A stretch of 64,000 nt of DNA from NCBI RefSeq assembly GCF_004360155.1, contig NZ_ML178720.1:277078-341077 (forward strand), written 5' to 3'. The notes under the pieces were generated by a model that was given only the letters and a program-made list of their open reading frames with translations, did no database searches and was not told the origin of the DNA. This document shows positions 45,211-54,177 of this stretch, one piece after another. Every line of letters begins with the position of its first letter. The stretch's first letter is position 1. The DNA is from Paraglaciecola marina (GTDB taxonomy: Bacteria; Pseudomonadota; Gammaproteobacteria; Enterobacterales; Alteromonadaceae). The translations under genes were made by a program, and so were the position numbers.

Positions 45211-45879
45211 TTGTCATCGGAAAAAACAACAGCCAATTCAGATACATCCCAAGCACTAGGCGGCGGAACTAAGCGTAGTCGAGCAAAACTAGATAAAAAG
45301 AATGCCATAATGCAAGCCGCACTAGAATTATTTTCTCGCCATGGTGTAAAAGGTACCAGAGTTGAAAAAATAGCTGCTTTAGCCAAGGTATCCAAAACTA
45401 ACTTACTCTATTATTTCAATAGTAAAGAGCAACTCTACATAGAGGTAATGCAGCGACTATTGCAGGTTTGGCTTGCGCCTTTGGCTAGTTTTAACGAAGA
45501 ACAAGATGCCATACAAACAATCAATGACTACATTAGAGTAAAATTAGAACTATCAAGAGACCACCCAGCGGAGTCTCGACTGTTTTGCATGGAAATGCTT
45601 CACGGTGCACCATTATTAGAAGATCAGCTAAAGTCTCCATTAAAGGAATTGGTTGATTCAAAAGCTGCGGTTATTAATGCTTGGATTGCTGCAGGAAAAC
45701 TAGCGCCTGTAGACCCATACCACTTAATTTTCACTATATGGTCAACCACCCAACACTATGCAGATTTTCGCGTGCAAATTGAATCTATCACAGACAAAAA
45801 TCTAGATGACCATGACTTTTTTGAGAGTACCCTTAGCAACCTACAAAACATCATTTTGCAAGGTGTACGCCCTAGTTAA
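45211..45879 (+). CDS. rutR: RutR-like TetR-family regulator
   Basis: A 222-residue TetR-family repressor with an N-terminal HTH (KNAIMQAALELFSRHGVKGT, VEKIAALAKVSKTNLLYYFNSKEQLY) and a ligand domain close to RutR (SRDHPAESRLFCMEMLHGAP). The start is TTG behind AAAGGA with a 10-base gap; no earlier ATG is available. RutR in E. coli is released from DNA by uracil or thymine. Its divergent location from rutA and the palindromes between them support this role. Confidence 0.9.
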   Translation: MSSEKTTANSDTSQALGGGTKRSRAKLDKKNAIMQAALELFSRHGVKGTRVEKIAALAKVSKTNLLYYFNSKEQLYIEVMQRLLQVWLAPLASFNEEQDAIQTINDYIRVKLELSRDHPAESRLFCMEMLHGAPLLEDQLKSPLKELVDSKAAVINAWIAAGKLAPVDPYHLIFTIWSTTQHYADFRVQIESITDKNLDDHDFFESTLSNLQNIILQGVRPS

Positions 45880-45934
45880 ATTAAGCAATGCTAAAGGGAA
45901 TGCATAGTAGCTATACCTTACAACACCTTGCGTA

Positions 45935-45962
45935 CTTGAAAAAAAATCAATGCTCCCCACAT
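45935..45962 (+). promoter_or_regulatory. Sigma-32 heat-shock promoter of hslVU
   Basis: CTTGAAA, a 13-base spacer and CCCCACAT match the sigma-32 consensus CTTGAAA-N(11-15)-CCCCATNT almost exactly. It lies 112 bp upstream of the hslV start. hslVU is a classical heat-shock operon. Confidence 0.85.
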
Positions 45963-46073
45963 CTAATCCATCTGGCAGCGTTTTAAATTATTAAATCGCC
46001 ATAGCCCACTCTTAGCCCTAACAACCAATAATTGATTAACCCTTGGTTGTTAAGAGATATCGAAGGAATTTTC

Positions 46074-46598
46074 GTGACTACAATTGTATCTGTACGCCGT
46101 AATAACCAAGTAGTTATTGCAGGTGATGGCCAAGTATCACTTGGTAATACCGTAATGAAAGGCAATGCTAAAAAAGTACGCCGTTTATATCATAACAAAG
46201 TACTGGCAGGGTTTGCCGGCGGCACCGCCGATGCATTTACCTTATTTGAACGGTTTGAGTCTAAATTAGAAATACACCAAGGTAACTTAACCCGTGCAGC
46301 GGTTGAGCTGGCCAAAGATTGGCGTAGTGATCGCGCTCTTCGTAAGCTTGAAGCCCTGTTAGCGGTAGCAGATGAAACTGCCTCTTTCATTATCACGGGT
46401 AACGGTGATGTGGTACAGCCAGAGAATGACTTAATTGCCATTGGTTCGGGAGGAAACTTCGCTCAAGCTTCAGCAATGGCACTACTTGCAAATACAGAGT
46501 TATCGGCAAAAGAAATTGCTGAAAAAAGTTTAACTATAGCCGGCGATATTTGTGTGTTTACCAATCATAGTCAAACAGTCGAAACCATAGACTACTAA
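46074..46598 (+). CDS. hslV: HslV, ATP-dependent protease peptidase subunit
   Basis: A protein of about 174 residues forming the peptidase ring of the HslVU protease. The start is the GTG at 46074, so the mature N-terminus begins at the catalytic threonine ([20 protein letters not shown]). A GAAGGAA ribosome site precedes it. Further family segments are [30 protein letters not shown] and [15 protein letters not shown]. It is followed by hslU with a 62-bp gap. Confidence 0.98.
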   Translation: MTTIVSVRRNNQVVIAGDGQVSLGNTVMKGNAKKVRRLYHNKVLAGFAGGTADAFTLFERFESKLEIHQGNLTRAAVELAKDWRSDRALRKLEALLAVADETASFIITGNGDVVQPENDLIAIGSGGNFAQASAMALLANTELSAKEIAEKSLTIAGDICVFTNHSQTVETIDY

Positions 46599-46660
46599 TA
46601 TCAAACAGAATTTTACGAGCCACGCTTCAAAAGTGACTCACTTTATATAAGGTTTTCAAT

Positions 46661-47992
46661 ATGTCAGAAATGACCCCAAGAGAAATTGTTCACGAGTTGG
46701 ACAGTCACATTATCGGCCAACAAGATGCTAAACGTGCAGTATCTATCGCGTTACGTAATAGATGGCGAAGAATGCAACTTGAGCCAGAACTTCGTCAAGA
46801 AGTCACGCCCAAAAACATCCTAATGATAGGCCCTACTGGTGTGGGTAAAACGGAAATTGCACGCCGCCTAGCAAAACTTGCCAATGCGCCTTTTATTAAA
46901 GTTGAAGCCACAAAATTCACGGAAGTGGGCTATGTGGGTAAAGAAGTGGAAACCATCATCCGAGACTTGGCTGATATCGCCGTTAAGATGACCAAAGAGC
47001 AAGCTACGCAAAAAGTAAAATTTCGCGCCGAAGAAAACGCAGAAGAGCGTATCTTAGACGCTCTATTACCGCCCCCCGAAAACGCCTTTGGCGAAAAAGA
47101 AGAGCCGCAAGACAAAGGCACCAGACAAATTTTTCGCAAAAAGCTACGTGAAGGCCAGTTAGATGATAAAGAAATCGAGCTAGATTTTGCTGCGCCTCAA
47201 GTTGGCGTAGAGATCATGGCGCCTCCGGGTATGGAAGAGATGACCAACCAACTTCAAGGTATGTTTCAAAACTTATCAGGTAAGGAAAAGAAAAAGAAAA
47301 AACTTAAGGTTAAAGAAGCCTTTAAGTTATTGATTGAAGAAGAAGCCAGCAAACTAGTGAATCAAGAAGACTTAAAGCAAACCGCTATTGAATCATTAGA
47401 GCAAAATGGCATTGTCTTCATCGATGAAATTGACAAAATTTGTAAGCGCGAAGGCACTACCAGCGGTGGCGATGTCTCCCGTGAAGGTGTACAACGAGAC
47501 TTACTGCCATTAGTTGAAGGTTCAACCGTATCCACTAAACATGGCATGGTAAAAACTGATCACATTTTGTTTGTTGCATCTGGCGCATTCCAAATGAGTA
47601 AGCCATCTGATCTTATCCCTGAGTTACAAGGCCGCTTACCCATTCGTGTTGAATTATCAGCATTAACGTCTGATGACTTTGTGCGTATTTTGACAGAACC
47701 TAATGCTTCGTTAACCGAGCAATATGTGGCTTTACTTAAAACCGAAGGGGTTGATGTAACCTTTACCGAAGAAGGTATTAAGCGAATTGCTAATGCCGCT
47801 TGGCAAGTAAATGAACGCACCGAAAACATTGGTGCTAGACGTTTACACACAGTTATGGAGCGCTTAATGGAAGAAATTTCTTACGACGCTTCTGAAAGAA
47901 ACGGGGAATCATTGATAGTCGATGCTGAGTACGTTAACAATCATCTAGATATGCTAGTAGAAGACGAAGACCTAAGTCGCTTTATTCTTTAA
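46661..47992 (+). CDS. hslU: HslU, ATPase subunit of the HslVU protease
   Basis: A 443-residue AAA+ unfoldase that feeds substrates to HslV. It starts [20 protein letters not shown]. Walker A is GPTGVGKT (about 57-64), the pore loop follows ([10 protein letters not shown]), and Walker B is [11 protein letters not shown]. The C-terminal LEDLSRFIL-like tail ([11 protein letters not shown]) docks into HslV. Length is as in E. coli. A bidirectional terminator follows. Confidence 0.98.
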   Translation: MSEMTPREIVHELDSHIIGQQDAKRAVSIALRNRWRRMQLEPELRQEVTPKNILMIGPTGVGKTEIARRLAKLANAPFIKVEATKFTEVGYVGKEVETIIRDLADIAVKMTKEQATQKVKFRAEENAEERILDALLPPPENAFGEKEEPQDKGTRQIFRKKLREGQLDDKEIELDFAAPQVGVEIMAPPGMEEMTNQLQGMFQNLSGKEKKKKKLKVKEAFKLLIEEEASKLVNQEDLKQTAIESLEQNGIVFIDEIDKICKREGTTSGGDVSREGVQRDLLPLVEGSTVSTKHGMVKTDHILFVASGAFQMSKPSDLIPELQGRLPIRVELSALTSDDFVRILTEPNASLTEQYVALLKTEGVDVTFTEEGIKRIANAAWQVNERTENIGARRLHTVMERLMEEISYDASERNGESLIVDAEYVNNHLDMLVEDEDLSRFIL

Positions 47993-48023
47993 TCACGTGC
48001 TACATAGTATCTAGCACATAAAA

Positions 48024-48059
48024 AATGCCGCTTATTTTAAGATAAAAGTAAGCGGCATT
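48024..48059. terminator. Bidirectional terminator between hslU and the retropepsin-like gene
   Basis: ATGCCGCTTA pairs with TAAGCGGCAT, with an A-run on one side and a T-run on the other. It therefore functions for both converging genes. Confidence 0.85.
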
Positions 48060-48066
48060 TTTGACT

Positions 48067-48966
48067 TTAAGGTTTGATATAAAGTTTAGCGCTAGCCACA
48101 TCAATAATAGTGCTCATCTGGGCCAGGTGCTTATTACCTAAAACACCAATAAGACGTGGTTGGTTTTCAACATTTACCGCATTCATTAATGCAGTAAAAT
48201 CAGTAGTAAAAAAGTCATCTGAAATAGTCGTATGCCCTAAGGTAATAAGACCATTTTTAAATACCTTCATAGGCAGCTCTATTCCTTCGCCAATAACGGT
48301 TTTTGCAGTGGGGTGGTCTTTCAAATCTAAACCAAACGACTTAAGTACAGACTCATCTAATACTATTTCAGGCGCTCCAGTATCAACTAATAATCTGACT
48401 TTTTGCTCTGCTAATAGAGCATCAACAAAACTAAAACCCATTGGTGAATTTTGCAAGGTAACGATATTGTATGGTTTATCAAAAGTTGCAGTTAGAAATT
48501 TATCTATGTCGGTCTGGCCATCAGGGAGCAGCAGCTTAGCGTTTTTCACGTCCAGCAAAGCATTCAACTCAACCAATGCATCGTTGCCTATAATACCCAT
48601 CACTTCGGGAGAAAACCGGTTTGATGAATCATTAGAGAAAATAGACGTAAGACGAAGTTGTTTTTTGCCAATAGAAAATTGAGCTATATCCACTGGCATA
48701 GTAGCAATTTTGCCCGCATCAGCATCGCCTATGCGAACCCCGTCGATTCTATCCTTGTTAGTATTAATAGCAAAAACATCTAGGTTTTGACTAAAAATAA
48801 CAGTGCCAGTTACACCGGTATCAAGTATGAATTTTGCCTGTACGTCATTGATAGAGGCATGTATTTCAAAGTGCCCATCTTCAGTCTTGATTAGAGGGAT
48901 ATGCTCCATCTCCGCATATGATAAAAATGACATGGCTGTTAAAAATACCAAAATGAATGCTTTCAA
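48067..48966 (-). CDS. Exported retropepsin-like aspartyl protease with two DTG motifs
   Basis: A protein of about 299 residues with a signal peptide and two tandem retropepsin-like folds. Each has a catalytic DTG (D49 in AKFILDTGVTG and D195 in RLLVDTGAPE), so the two halves could pair within one chain as in eukaryotic pepsins. I chose the TTG at 48966, which has AGGA 8 bases upstream and gives a clean signal peptide (MKAFILVFLTAMSFLSYA). An ATG at 49005 would add a 13-residue basic extension. Single-domain relatives form dimers. It is periplasmic, and the substrate is unknown. Confidence 0.75.
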   Translation of the reverse strand: MKAFILVFLTAMSFLSYAEMEHIPLIKTEDGHFEIHASINDVQAKFILDTGVTGTVIFSQNLDVFAINTNKDRIDGVRIGDADAGKIATMPVDIAQFSIGKKQLRLTSIFSNDSSNRFSPEVMGIIGNDALVELNALLDVKNAKLLLPDGQTDIDKFLTATFDKPYNIVTLQNSPMGFSFVDALLAEQKVRLLVDTGAPEIVLDESVLKSFGLDLKDHPTAKTVIGEGIELPMKVFKNGLITLGHTTISDDFFTTDFTALMNAVNVENQPRLIGVLGNKHLAQMSTIIDVASAKLYIKP

Positions 48967-49189
48967 AAAAATATCCTTTTTATAAGTTGAAGTTATTTGG
49001 CCCATTTTCTTTAGAGAAGTTCAGATTTACTGACGAGCAAATTGATTCAACATACCCTCTCAACAGCCAGGCATATTGATATCTTCAACATAGAATCGAG
49101 TCAGCTGCTCCCCGTTAATGTTGGAATTCAATGAATACCTCTATTGTCGTAAAGAGTATGAATCAAGGTTTTGAATCCAAATAATGCAC

Positions 49190-49531
49190 TTATCCACAGC
49201 ACTTTTTATATTTTTTACCACTACCGCAGATACATGGATCATTCCGAGCAGGGGCTTTTTCAACGGTTACTGTACCCTTTTTATTCAGTAATGCAGTTAA
49301 CTCGTTGATCTTCTCTACCGCTCCTTCCTTTGCATCAATGGTAATATCTGCATACAAATCAGCTTCAGCCACTAAAGCTTCAACTTCTTGCTTACGAGTG
49401 TCATTGGTAACCACTAACTTAAGGGGATATTTTTTGCTGCCTACAATACGGCTAGCGTTACGCTCATAACCGTATTTTAAAGTCGTTTGACGAGCGTCTT
49501 GACGACCTTTAAAAAAGAATTTATCTGACAT
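49190..49531 (-). CDS. SEC-C metal-binding protein of the PBPRA1643 type
   Basis: A 113-residue protein with a C-terminal SEC-C zinc motif ([16 protein letters not shown]) like the end of SecA. The N-terminal part ([20 protein letters not shown]) is typical of a small family found in marine gammaproteobacteria. The function is unknown; a nucleic-acid, SecB or ribosome contact is possible from the SEC-C motif. It stands alone. Confidence 0.82.
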   Translation of the reverse strand: MSDKFFFKGRQDARQTTLKYGYERNASRIVGSKKYPLKLVVTNDTRKQEVEALVAEADLYADITIDAKEGAVEKINELTALLNKKGTVTVEKAPARNDPCICGSGKKYKKCCG

Positions 49532-49723
49532 TTGATGTTCCGAATATATAAAAGTAATGAGCAGATGCCATCATTAAATTGTCACAAAAACTAGTAAAAA
49601 ATACTCTGCAAATACGAACAGGTTAAAGTGATAGGCTGCTATAAAAAATTATTCGCAAGTTTACTACAAGTACCAAGCTCACACATAGTCTGCCTGAGAT
49701 TATTACAGTCTTTCGGACAAAAA

Positions 49724-49745
49724 AACGCCGCGCTAAGGCGGCGTT
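49724..49745 (-). terminator. Rho-independent terminator of nhaA
   Basis: AACGCCGC pairs with GCGGCGTT, and a run of seven T follows on the minus strand. It lies 26 bp after the nhaA stop. Confidence 0.85.
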
Positions 49746-49770
49746 ACAATTACAAATACTTTTTCTATAG

Positions 49771-50964
49771 TTACTCAATTAGCTGTTTCGGCTGAGTTCC
49801 TTGCTGCCCTGTTTTAGCCAAGATAAATGCGCCAATAAAAGCAGATAAAATAGAGCCTATCAATACCCCTACTTTAACACTCACCTGATACTCTAAGGGT
49901 TGCTCTTCAAAAGCTAAGGTCCCTATAAATAAACTCATAGTAAAGCCAATACCGCATAATAAAGTCACGCCGTACAGCTGTGCCCAAGTAGCTTTTTCGG
50001 GTAGTTTAGCCAAACCTGATTTAACGGTTAACCAACACACTCCGAAAATCCCCACCTGCTTACCAATAAATAAACCGGCAGCTATTCCTAAGGTAATAGG
50101 ATTGAAGATATTATCCATAGTGGCACCAATTAATGACACGCCAGCATTGGCAAAGGCAAAAATAGGCAACACAAAAAACGCCACCCAACTATGAAGCTTA
50201 TGTTCAAGGTGCTCCAACATTGGCTGACCATCGGTGTTTTTGAGTTTCAATGGGATAAACAAGGCTAATGCAAATCCTGCTAAGGTAGCGTGTACACCCG
50301 ACTTTAACACTGCAGCCCATACAACAACCCCCACCAGAATGTAGATACCTTGAGTACGAACATTAAAGCGATTTAATAAAAACAACACAATTAATCCAGA
50401 CACAGCAACCGCCAGAGAAACGGTAGATAAGTCTTGAGAATAAAATAGCGCAATAATAACAATAGCCCCAATGTCATCAAAAATAGCCACACTCAGTAAA
50501 AAGAGTTTTAAACTCAAGGGTAAAAATTTACCAAAGATAGTGAACACACCAACAGCGAAGGCAATATCAGTGGCAGACGGGATAGCCCAACCTGCAATTG
50601 CAACGGGGTCATCGCTATTAAACCAAACATAAATTAACGCTGGAAATACAATACCTGCAATGGCCGCCACTGCGGGTAATGTTATTTGGGCTGGTGACGA
50701 TAAATTTCCTCCTAATATTTCTCGTTTAATTTCTAAACCAACAAGAAAGAAAAATATAGCCATTAAACCATCGTTTACCCACAGAATAAGAGGCTTAGCA
50801 ATTTCAAAGTTTCCAAATGCTACAGTCACAGGGATAGCTAACAGCCCATTATAGAGCCCATTAAGCGGCGTATTAGCCATTATCATAGCTACTATAGCTG
50901 CCAGAATTAACACCACGCCACTCGCTGCGTCGTGCTTGAAAAAAGCCTGAATTGAACTAGGCAT
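49771..50964 (-). CDS. nhaA: Na+/H+ antiporter NhaA
   Basis: A 397-residue inner-membrane antiporter that expels sodium in exchange for protons, as expected of a marine bacterium. The family segments are FFLVGLEIKREIL, WAIPSATDIAFAVGVF with the ion-binding Asp pair region, AIFDDIGAIVIIALF (Asp-Asp), and a C-terminal LLCGIGFTMSLFIGTLAF. It is divergent from nhaR with inverted repeats between them. Confidence 0.97.
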   Translation of the reverse strand: MPSSIQAFFKHDAASGVVLILAAIVAMIMANTPLNGLYNGLLAIPVTVAFGNFEIAKPLILWVNDGLMAIFFFLVGLEIKREILGGNLSSPAQITLPAVAAIAGIVFPALIYVWFNSDDPVAIAGWAIPSATDIAFAVGVFTIFGKFLPLSLKLFLLSVAIFDDIGAIVIIALFYSQDLSTVSLAVAVSGLIVLFLLNRFNVRTQGIYILVGVVVWAAVLKSGVHATLAGFALALFIPLKLKNTDGQPMLEHLEHKLHSWVAFFVLPIFAFANAGVSLIGATMDNIFNPITLGIAAGLFIGKQVGIFGVCWLTVKSGLAKLPEKATWAQLYGVTLLCGIGFTMSLFIGTLAFEEQPLEYQVSVKVGVLIGSILSAFIGAFILAKTGQQGTQPKQLIE

Positions 50965-51007
50965 ACTCCCCCCTTTACTAATTTTAAAAAGTAGTTATAC
51001 AGAAAAA

Positions 51008-51063
51008 ATATGCATTGTAATATTCGAATTATATTTGCATATCATCAACTTTAGATTGATGAT
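51008..51063. promoter_or_regulatory. Nested inverted repeats between nhaA and nhaR
   Basis: ATATGCA and TGCATAT flank a central ATTCGAAT within 35 bp (51008-51042), almost on one axis. Directly next to it, ATCATCAA and TTGATGAT form a second inverted repeat (51041-51063). LysR-type regulators bind such sites, so these are candidate NhaR operators. Confidence 0.45.
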
Positions 51064-51089
51064 TGTCGTTTTTATATAAGCTATCGCCC

Positions 51090-51992
51090 GTGACTAACCT
51101 AAACTATCAACATCTATTATATTTTTACATCACCGCAAAAGAAGGAAGTATCGCAAGAGCCTCTAAAGTATTGCACCTCACAGCTCAAACTATTAGCAGC
51201 CAGATATCAGTGTTAGAAGACACTTGCGGTTTTCAACTTTTCGATAGAATTGGTAAAAGGTTAGTATTAAATGAAAAAGGCAAGCTTACCTATACATTTG
51301 CAGATGATATATTCAAATTAGGTAATGAGCTTCAGCATACTCTAAAAAATCAATATCAAACCTCACAACATATTTTTACAGTGGGCATCACAGATGCGCT
51401 ACCCAAAGTTTTAGCTTTCGATTTATTTCGCTCTTGTTTTGAAAACGACCTAAATACGCACCTTATTTGCAAAGAAGGAGATCTCGACTCTTTAATGACA
51501 GAACTTGCGGTTAATAAGCTAGATATAATTTTATCTGACAGACCTATGCTACCAGGTGTACATGTAAAAGCATTTAATCATGTTATTGGTGAAGGTGGCC
51601 TTACATTTTTAGCAAGTGCTAATCTAGCTGAGAGTTTAAAAGACAATTTTCCCCAATCCTTGCACCATCAACCCTTTCTAATTTCAGGCGAAAAATCAGT
51701 ACAGCGACTAAACCTACTCACTTGGTTCGACAGTCTTGGTATACAACCAATCATAAAAGCAGAGTTTGAAGACAGTGCATTAACAAAACTTTTTGGGCAA
51801 GCTGGATACGGAGTATTCTGTGCGCCTACCTCAATCGAGCAACATTTAATGGAACACTATGATGTGAGCATTGTAGGTAGAACGAAAGATATAAAAGAAA
51901 ACCTATATTTGATTTCCCCAGAACGAAAACTAAAACACCCGGCGGTTGTGCCTTTATTTGAACATGCTAAAACCATTGTTCAGGCTAAATAG
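51090..51992 (+). CDS. nhaR: NhaR-like LysR-family regulator
   Basis: A protein of about 300 residues with an N-terminal LysR HTH (LNYQHLLYFYITAKEGSIAR, LHLTAQTISSQISVLEDTCG) closely resembling NhaR (NYNHLYYFW...). The C-terminal substrate-sensor domain has the PBP-like fold. The start is the GTG at 51090; an upstream in-frame TTG at 51063 would add a poor extension. In E. coli NhaR activates nhaA in response to sodium. Divergent placement next to nhaA fits. Confidence 0.88.
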   Translation: MTNLNYQHLLYFYITAKEGSIARASKVLHLTAQTISSQISVLEDTCGFQLFDRIGKRLVLNEKGKLTYTFADDIFKLGNELQHTLKNQYQTSQHIFTVGITDALPKVLAFDLFRSCFENDLNTHLICKEGDLDSLMTELAVNKLDIILSDRPMLPGVHVKAFNHVIGEGGLTFLASANLAESLKDNFPQSLHHQPFLISGEKSVQRLNLLTWFDSLGIQPIIKAEFEDSALTKLFGQAGYGVFCAPTSIEQHLMEHYDVSIVGRTKDIKENLYLISPERKLKHPAVVPLFEHAKTIVQAK

Positions 51993-52130
51993 AGTGGGGT
52001 TACAACTCTAAATAAGAATCTATTGAAATAGTGTAATTAGCCTTCTATATTAATGACACGCATGATTTACTAAAAGGATTTTTAACGTGTTTACCAGCAT
52101 CTTTATGTCTTCAATATCAAGCCTAATACC

Positions 52131-53498
52131 ATGTTAGCGGCAGTGACCCCTACCCTATTAAATGTTCGCAGTATGCCTACTCCAAGCTCAACTGTATTAG
52201 GGCAATTGACTCAAGGTATGGTGATAAAAGGTGATGGGCCTTTTGATGGTTGGGTGCAATTTAATTACCAAGATACCTTTGGTTTTATATCGGCTCACTA
52301 TTTACAACCTATTAATGATTTAACCAAACTTACTGGAACCGTAAGTACCGACCGCCTTAATGTACGTGATGCTCCATCTGCTAGTGCAAAATACCTAGCC
52401 ACACTGACTCGCGGCGCGTCTGTGAAAACCTTAGCATTTGTTAATGACTGGCTAGAAATAGAATTCAACGGATACACCGCATACGTTGCTGCTATTTATG
52501 TAGACTTGGTTTATTTATCAGCAGGCTATTACGCAAAAGTAAGTGCTGACTTATTAAATGTGCGGTCAGCCCCTTATCCAAACGCAGGCTTATTTGGGCA
52601 GCTTGCACAAGGAGAAAAGATTTGGGTAGAAGGACAGCAAAAAAGTTGGAGTCAAATTCGCTTTAATGGCAATCGTGGTTATGTTGCCAGCCAATATATT
52701 AATAAAGTAAATAGCACAGAGCCTGTTCCGATCGTTATAGATAACACTCAAGAAACTATCATTCCTCTCGAAAACCATAGAGAGAGTTTATCTCGATTGA
52801 CACCCAACACTATTTTAACTGTGGCAGGGTCAAATGAGCAACGCAACGCAGCTGCCACTTGGAACAAATGGGGAGCTTTACTGGAATCACTCAGTGCTAA
52901 AAAAGAGCTAGATGTGGCCTGTGCATTGGCTGTACTTTGTGTAGAAAGCTCTGGAAAAGGGTTTGAACAAAACAACAGTGATCGCATGATTATCCGCTTC
53001 GAGAATCACAAATTTTGGACCTACTGGGGTAAATATAATCCACAGCAATACCGACAACATTTTCGTTACAGCAACAACAAAGTATGGCAAGGCCACGAAT
53101 GGCGGCGAGATCTAACTGGCGAATGGGTCAGTTTTCATGGGCGTCAAGCTAGCGAATGGCAAGTATTTGAATTTGCACGGCAGCTAGATGAAAACGCTGC
53201 CATGTTATCCATCAGTATGGGCGCACCGCAAATTATGGGGTTTCATTACGAACGTATTGGTTACCAATCTGTGGTTGAAATGTTCGATGCTTTCTCACGA
53301 AACATTCAAGGGCAAGTTAACGGTTTATTTGATTTTTTTTCAACAAGAATGCTGGGATATTTACGAGATTTATCTTTTGAAGAGTTCGCAGGTATGTACA
53401 ACGGCTCAGGACAGAAACAAGTTTACGGCCAAAAAATACAACAACATTATGCGGCATTTAAAAAGATGATGCCTAATTTGGATAACAGTCATCCCTAG
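52131..53498 (+). CDS. Endolysin-like protein: three SH3 domains plus N-acetylmuramidase
   Basis: A 455-residue protein. Three bacterial SH3b repeats (about 5-60, 66-125, 133-193) share the LLNVRS...P / LNVRDAPSA pattern and bind peptidoglycan. An N-acetylmuramidase domain of the DUF3380 type (about 215-450) carries the catalytic-type Glu E272 in LCVESSGKGFE, ending in MYNGSGQKQVYGQKIQQHY. There is no signal peptide, so it relies on another route to reach the cell wall. The 142-residue holin-like gene follows 8 bp later. No phage structural genes are near, so this looks like a stand-alone or remnant lysis module. Confidence 0.85.
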   Translation: MLAAVTPTLLNVRSMPTPSSTVLGQLTQGMVIKGDGPFDGWVQFNYQDTFGFISAHYLQPINDLTKLTGTVSTDRLNVRDAPSASAKYLATLTRGASVKTLAFVNDWLEIEFNGYTAYVAAIYVDLVYLSAGYYAKVSADLLNVRSAPYPNAGLFGQLAQGEKIWVEGQQKSWSQIRFNGNRGYVASQYINKVNSTEPVPIVIDNTQETIIPLENHRESLSRLTPNTILTVAGSNEQRNAAATWNKWGALLESLSAKKELDVACALAVLCVESSGKGFEQNNSDRMIIRFENHKFWTYWGKYNPQQYRQHFRYSNNKVWQGHEWRRDLTGEWVSFHGRQASEWQVFEFARQLDENAAMLSISMGAPQIMGFHYERIGYQSVVEMFDAFSRNIQGQVNGLFDFFSTRMLGYLRDLSFEEFAGMYNGSGQKQVYGQKIQQHYAAFKKMMPNLDNSHP

Positions 53499-53506
53499 GA
53501 GGGAAT

Positions 53507-53935
53507 ATGAACGTTTTTTCTTTTATAAGTAACATTTTTGAACCCGCAGTAAAATTAATTGATGAAGTACACACCAGTACTGAAGAAAAGCTCAAACTTC
53601 AAAGCCAAATTAAGGCTGTCGAAAACGAACTGCTTGCAAAGGTAATCGATTACGAAAACCAATTATTGCAAAGCAAAACCGCCATTATTACTGCCGAAGC
53701 AACGGGCCAGTCTTGGATGCAACGTAATTGGCGGCCTATCACAATGCTTACATTTTTAGGTCTGGTGGTATTTGACAGCTTTGGCTGGCTGCCTAACCCG
53801 TTAGCGAAGGAGGCATGGACTTTATTGCAGATTGGTTTAGGGGGATATGTTGCAGGACGCTCGGCAGAAAAGATGACTCAACAATATTTAAAAGCTCGCC
53901 CTGCCGAGCCAAAAAACGATATGGCCAAAGGATAA
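53507..53935 (+). CDS. Holin-like protein of the 3-TM gene-transfer-agent type
   Basis: A 142-residue protein with an N-terminal amphipathic/coiled segment (about 18-55: EEKLKLQSQIKAVENELLAK). A conserved WMQRNWRPITMLTFLGLVVF stretch and a second helix (AWTLLQIGLGGYVAGRSAEKM) follow, and the end is charged. The WxQRxWRP pattern is that of the 3TM holin family linked with gene-transfer-agent release. A strong GGAGG ribosome site overlaps the end of the endolysin gene. It probably gives the endolysin its route through the inner membrane. Confidence 0.85.
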   Translation: MNVFSFISNIFEPAVKLIDEVHTSTEEKLKLQSQIKAVENELLAKVIDYENQLLQSKTAIITAEATGQSWMQRNWRPITMLTFLGLVVFDSFGWLPNPLAKEAWTLLQIGLGGYVAGRSAEKMTQQYLKARPAEPKNDMAKG

Positions 53936-53962
53936 AGCCAACTCACCCATAGGTATCCCGTA

Positions 53963-54008
53963 AACCTGCTAAATAACTCATCTATCAGTTAAGAATGTTT
54001 AGCAGGTT
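53963..54008 (+). terminator. Hairpin after the holin-like gene
   Basis: AACCTGCTAAA pairs with TTTAGCAGGTT across a 24-base loop, with a T-rich stretch 10 bp later. This is a possible terminator of the lysis module. Confidence 0.55.
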
Positions 54009-54112
54009 AATCATTCATTTTTTGAGATACACCCGAGCAGTCTTTAAACTGTTTAAAAAACCGCCGTGCAATCTCGACATTTAATCTTCAGTTCCGTATG
54101 ATGCGCGCCTTC

Positions 54113-54143
54113 GCTTGCTTGATAACCTTATCAGGGTGCAAGC
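54113..54143 (+). other. Hairpin in the leader of the YbiT-like gene
   Basis: GCTTGC pairs with GCAAGC, and inside it GATAA pairs with TTATC around CC. It ends 34 bp before the chosen start codon. It may be a transcript-level control element; no known riboswitch was recognised. Confidence 0.35.
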
Positions 54144-54177
54144 CCATCTATTTACTTTATCTCTGGACGACAAACTT

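Noticed and set aside
46032-46073. N-terminal extension of HslV from the ATG at 46032
   Set aside because: HslV needs threonine directly after the initiator residue; the GTG at 46074 with a GAAGGAA site gives exactly that.
48110-48682. 190-codon open frame on the plus strand
   Set aside because: Antisense to the retropepsin-like gene with signal peptide and two DTG motifs; no independent support.
52131-53935. Active prophage
   Set aside because: Only an endolysin and a holin are present; no integrase, capsid, tail, terminase or attachment repeats were seen in the flanks.
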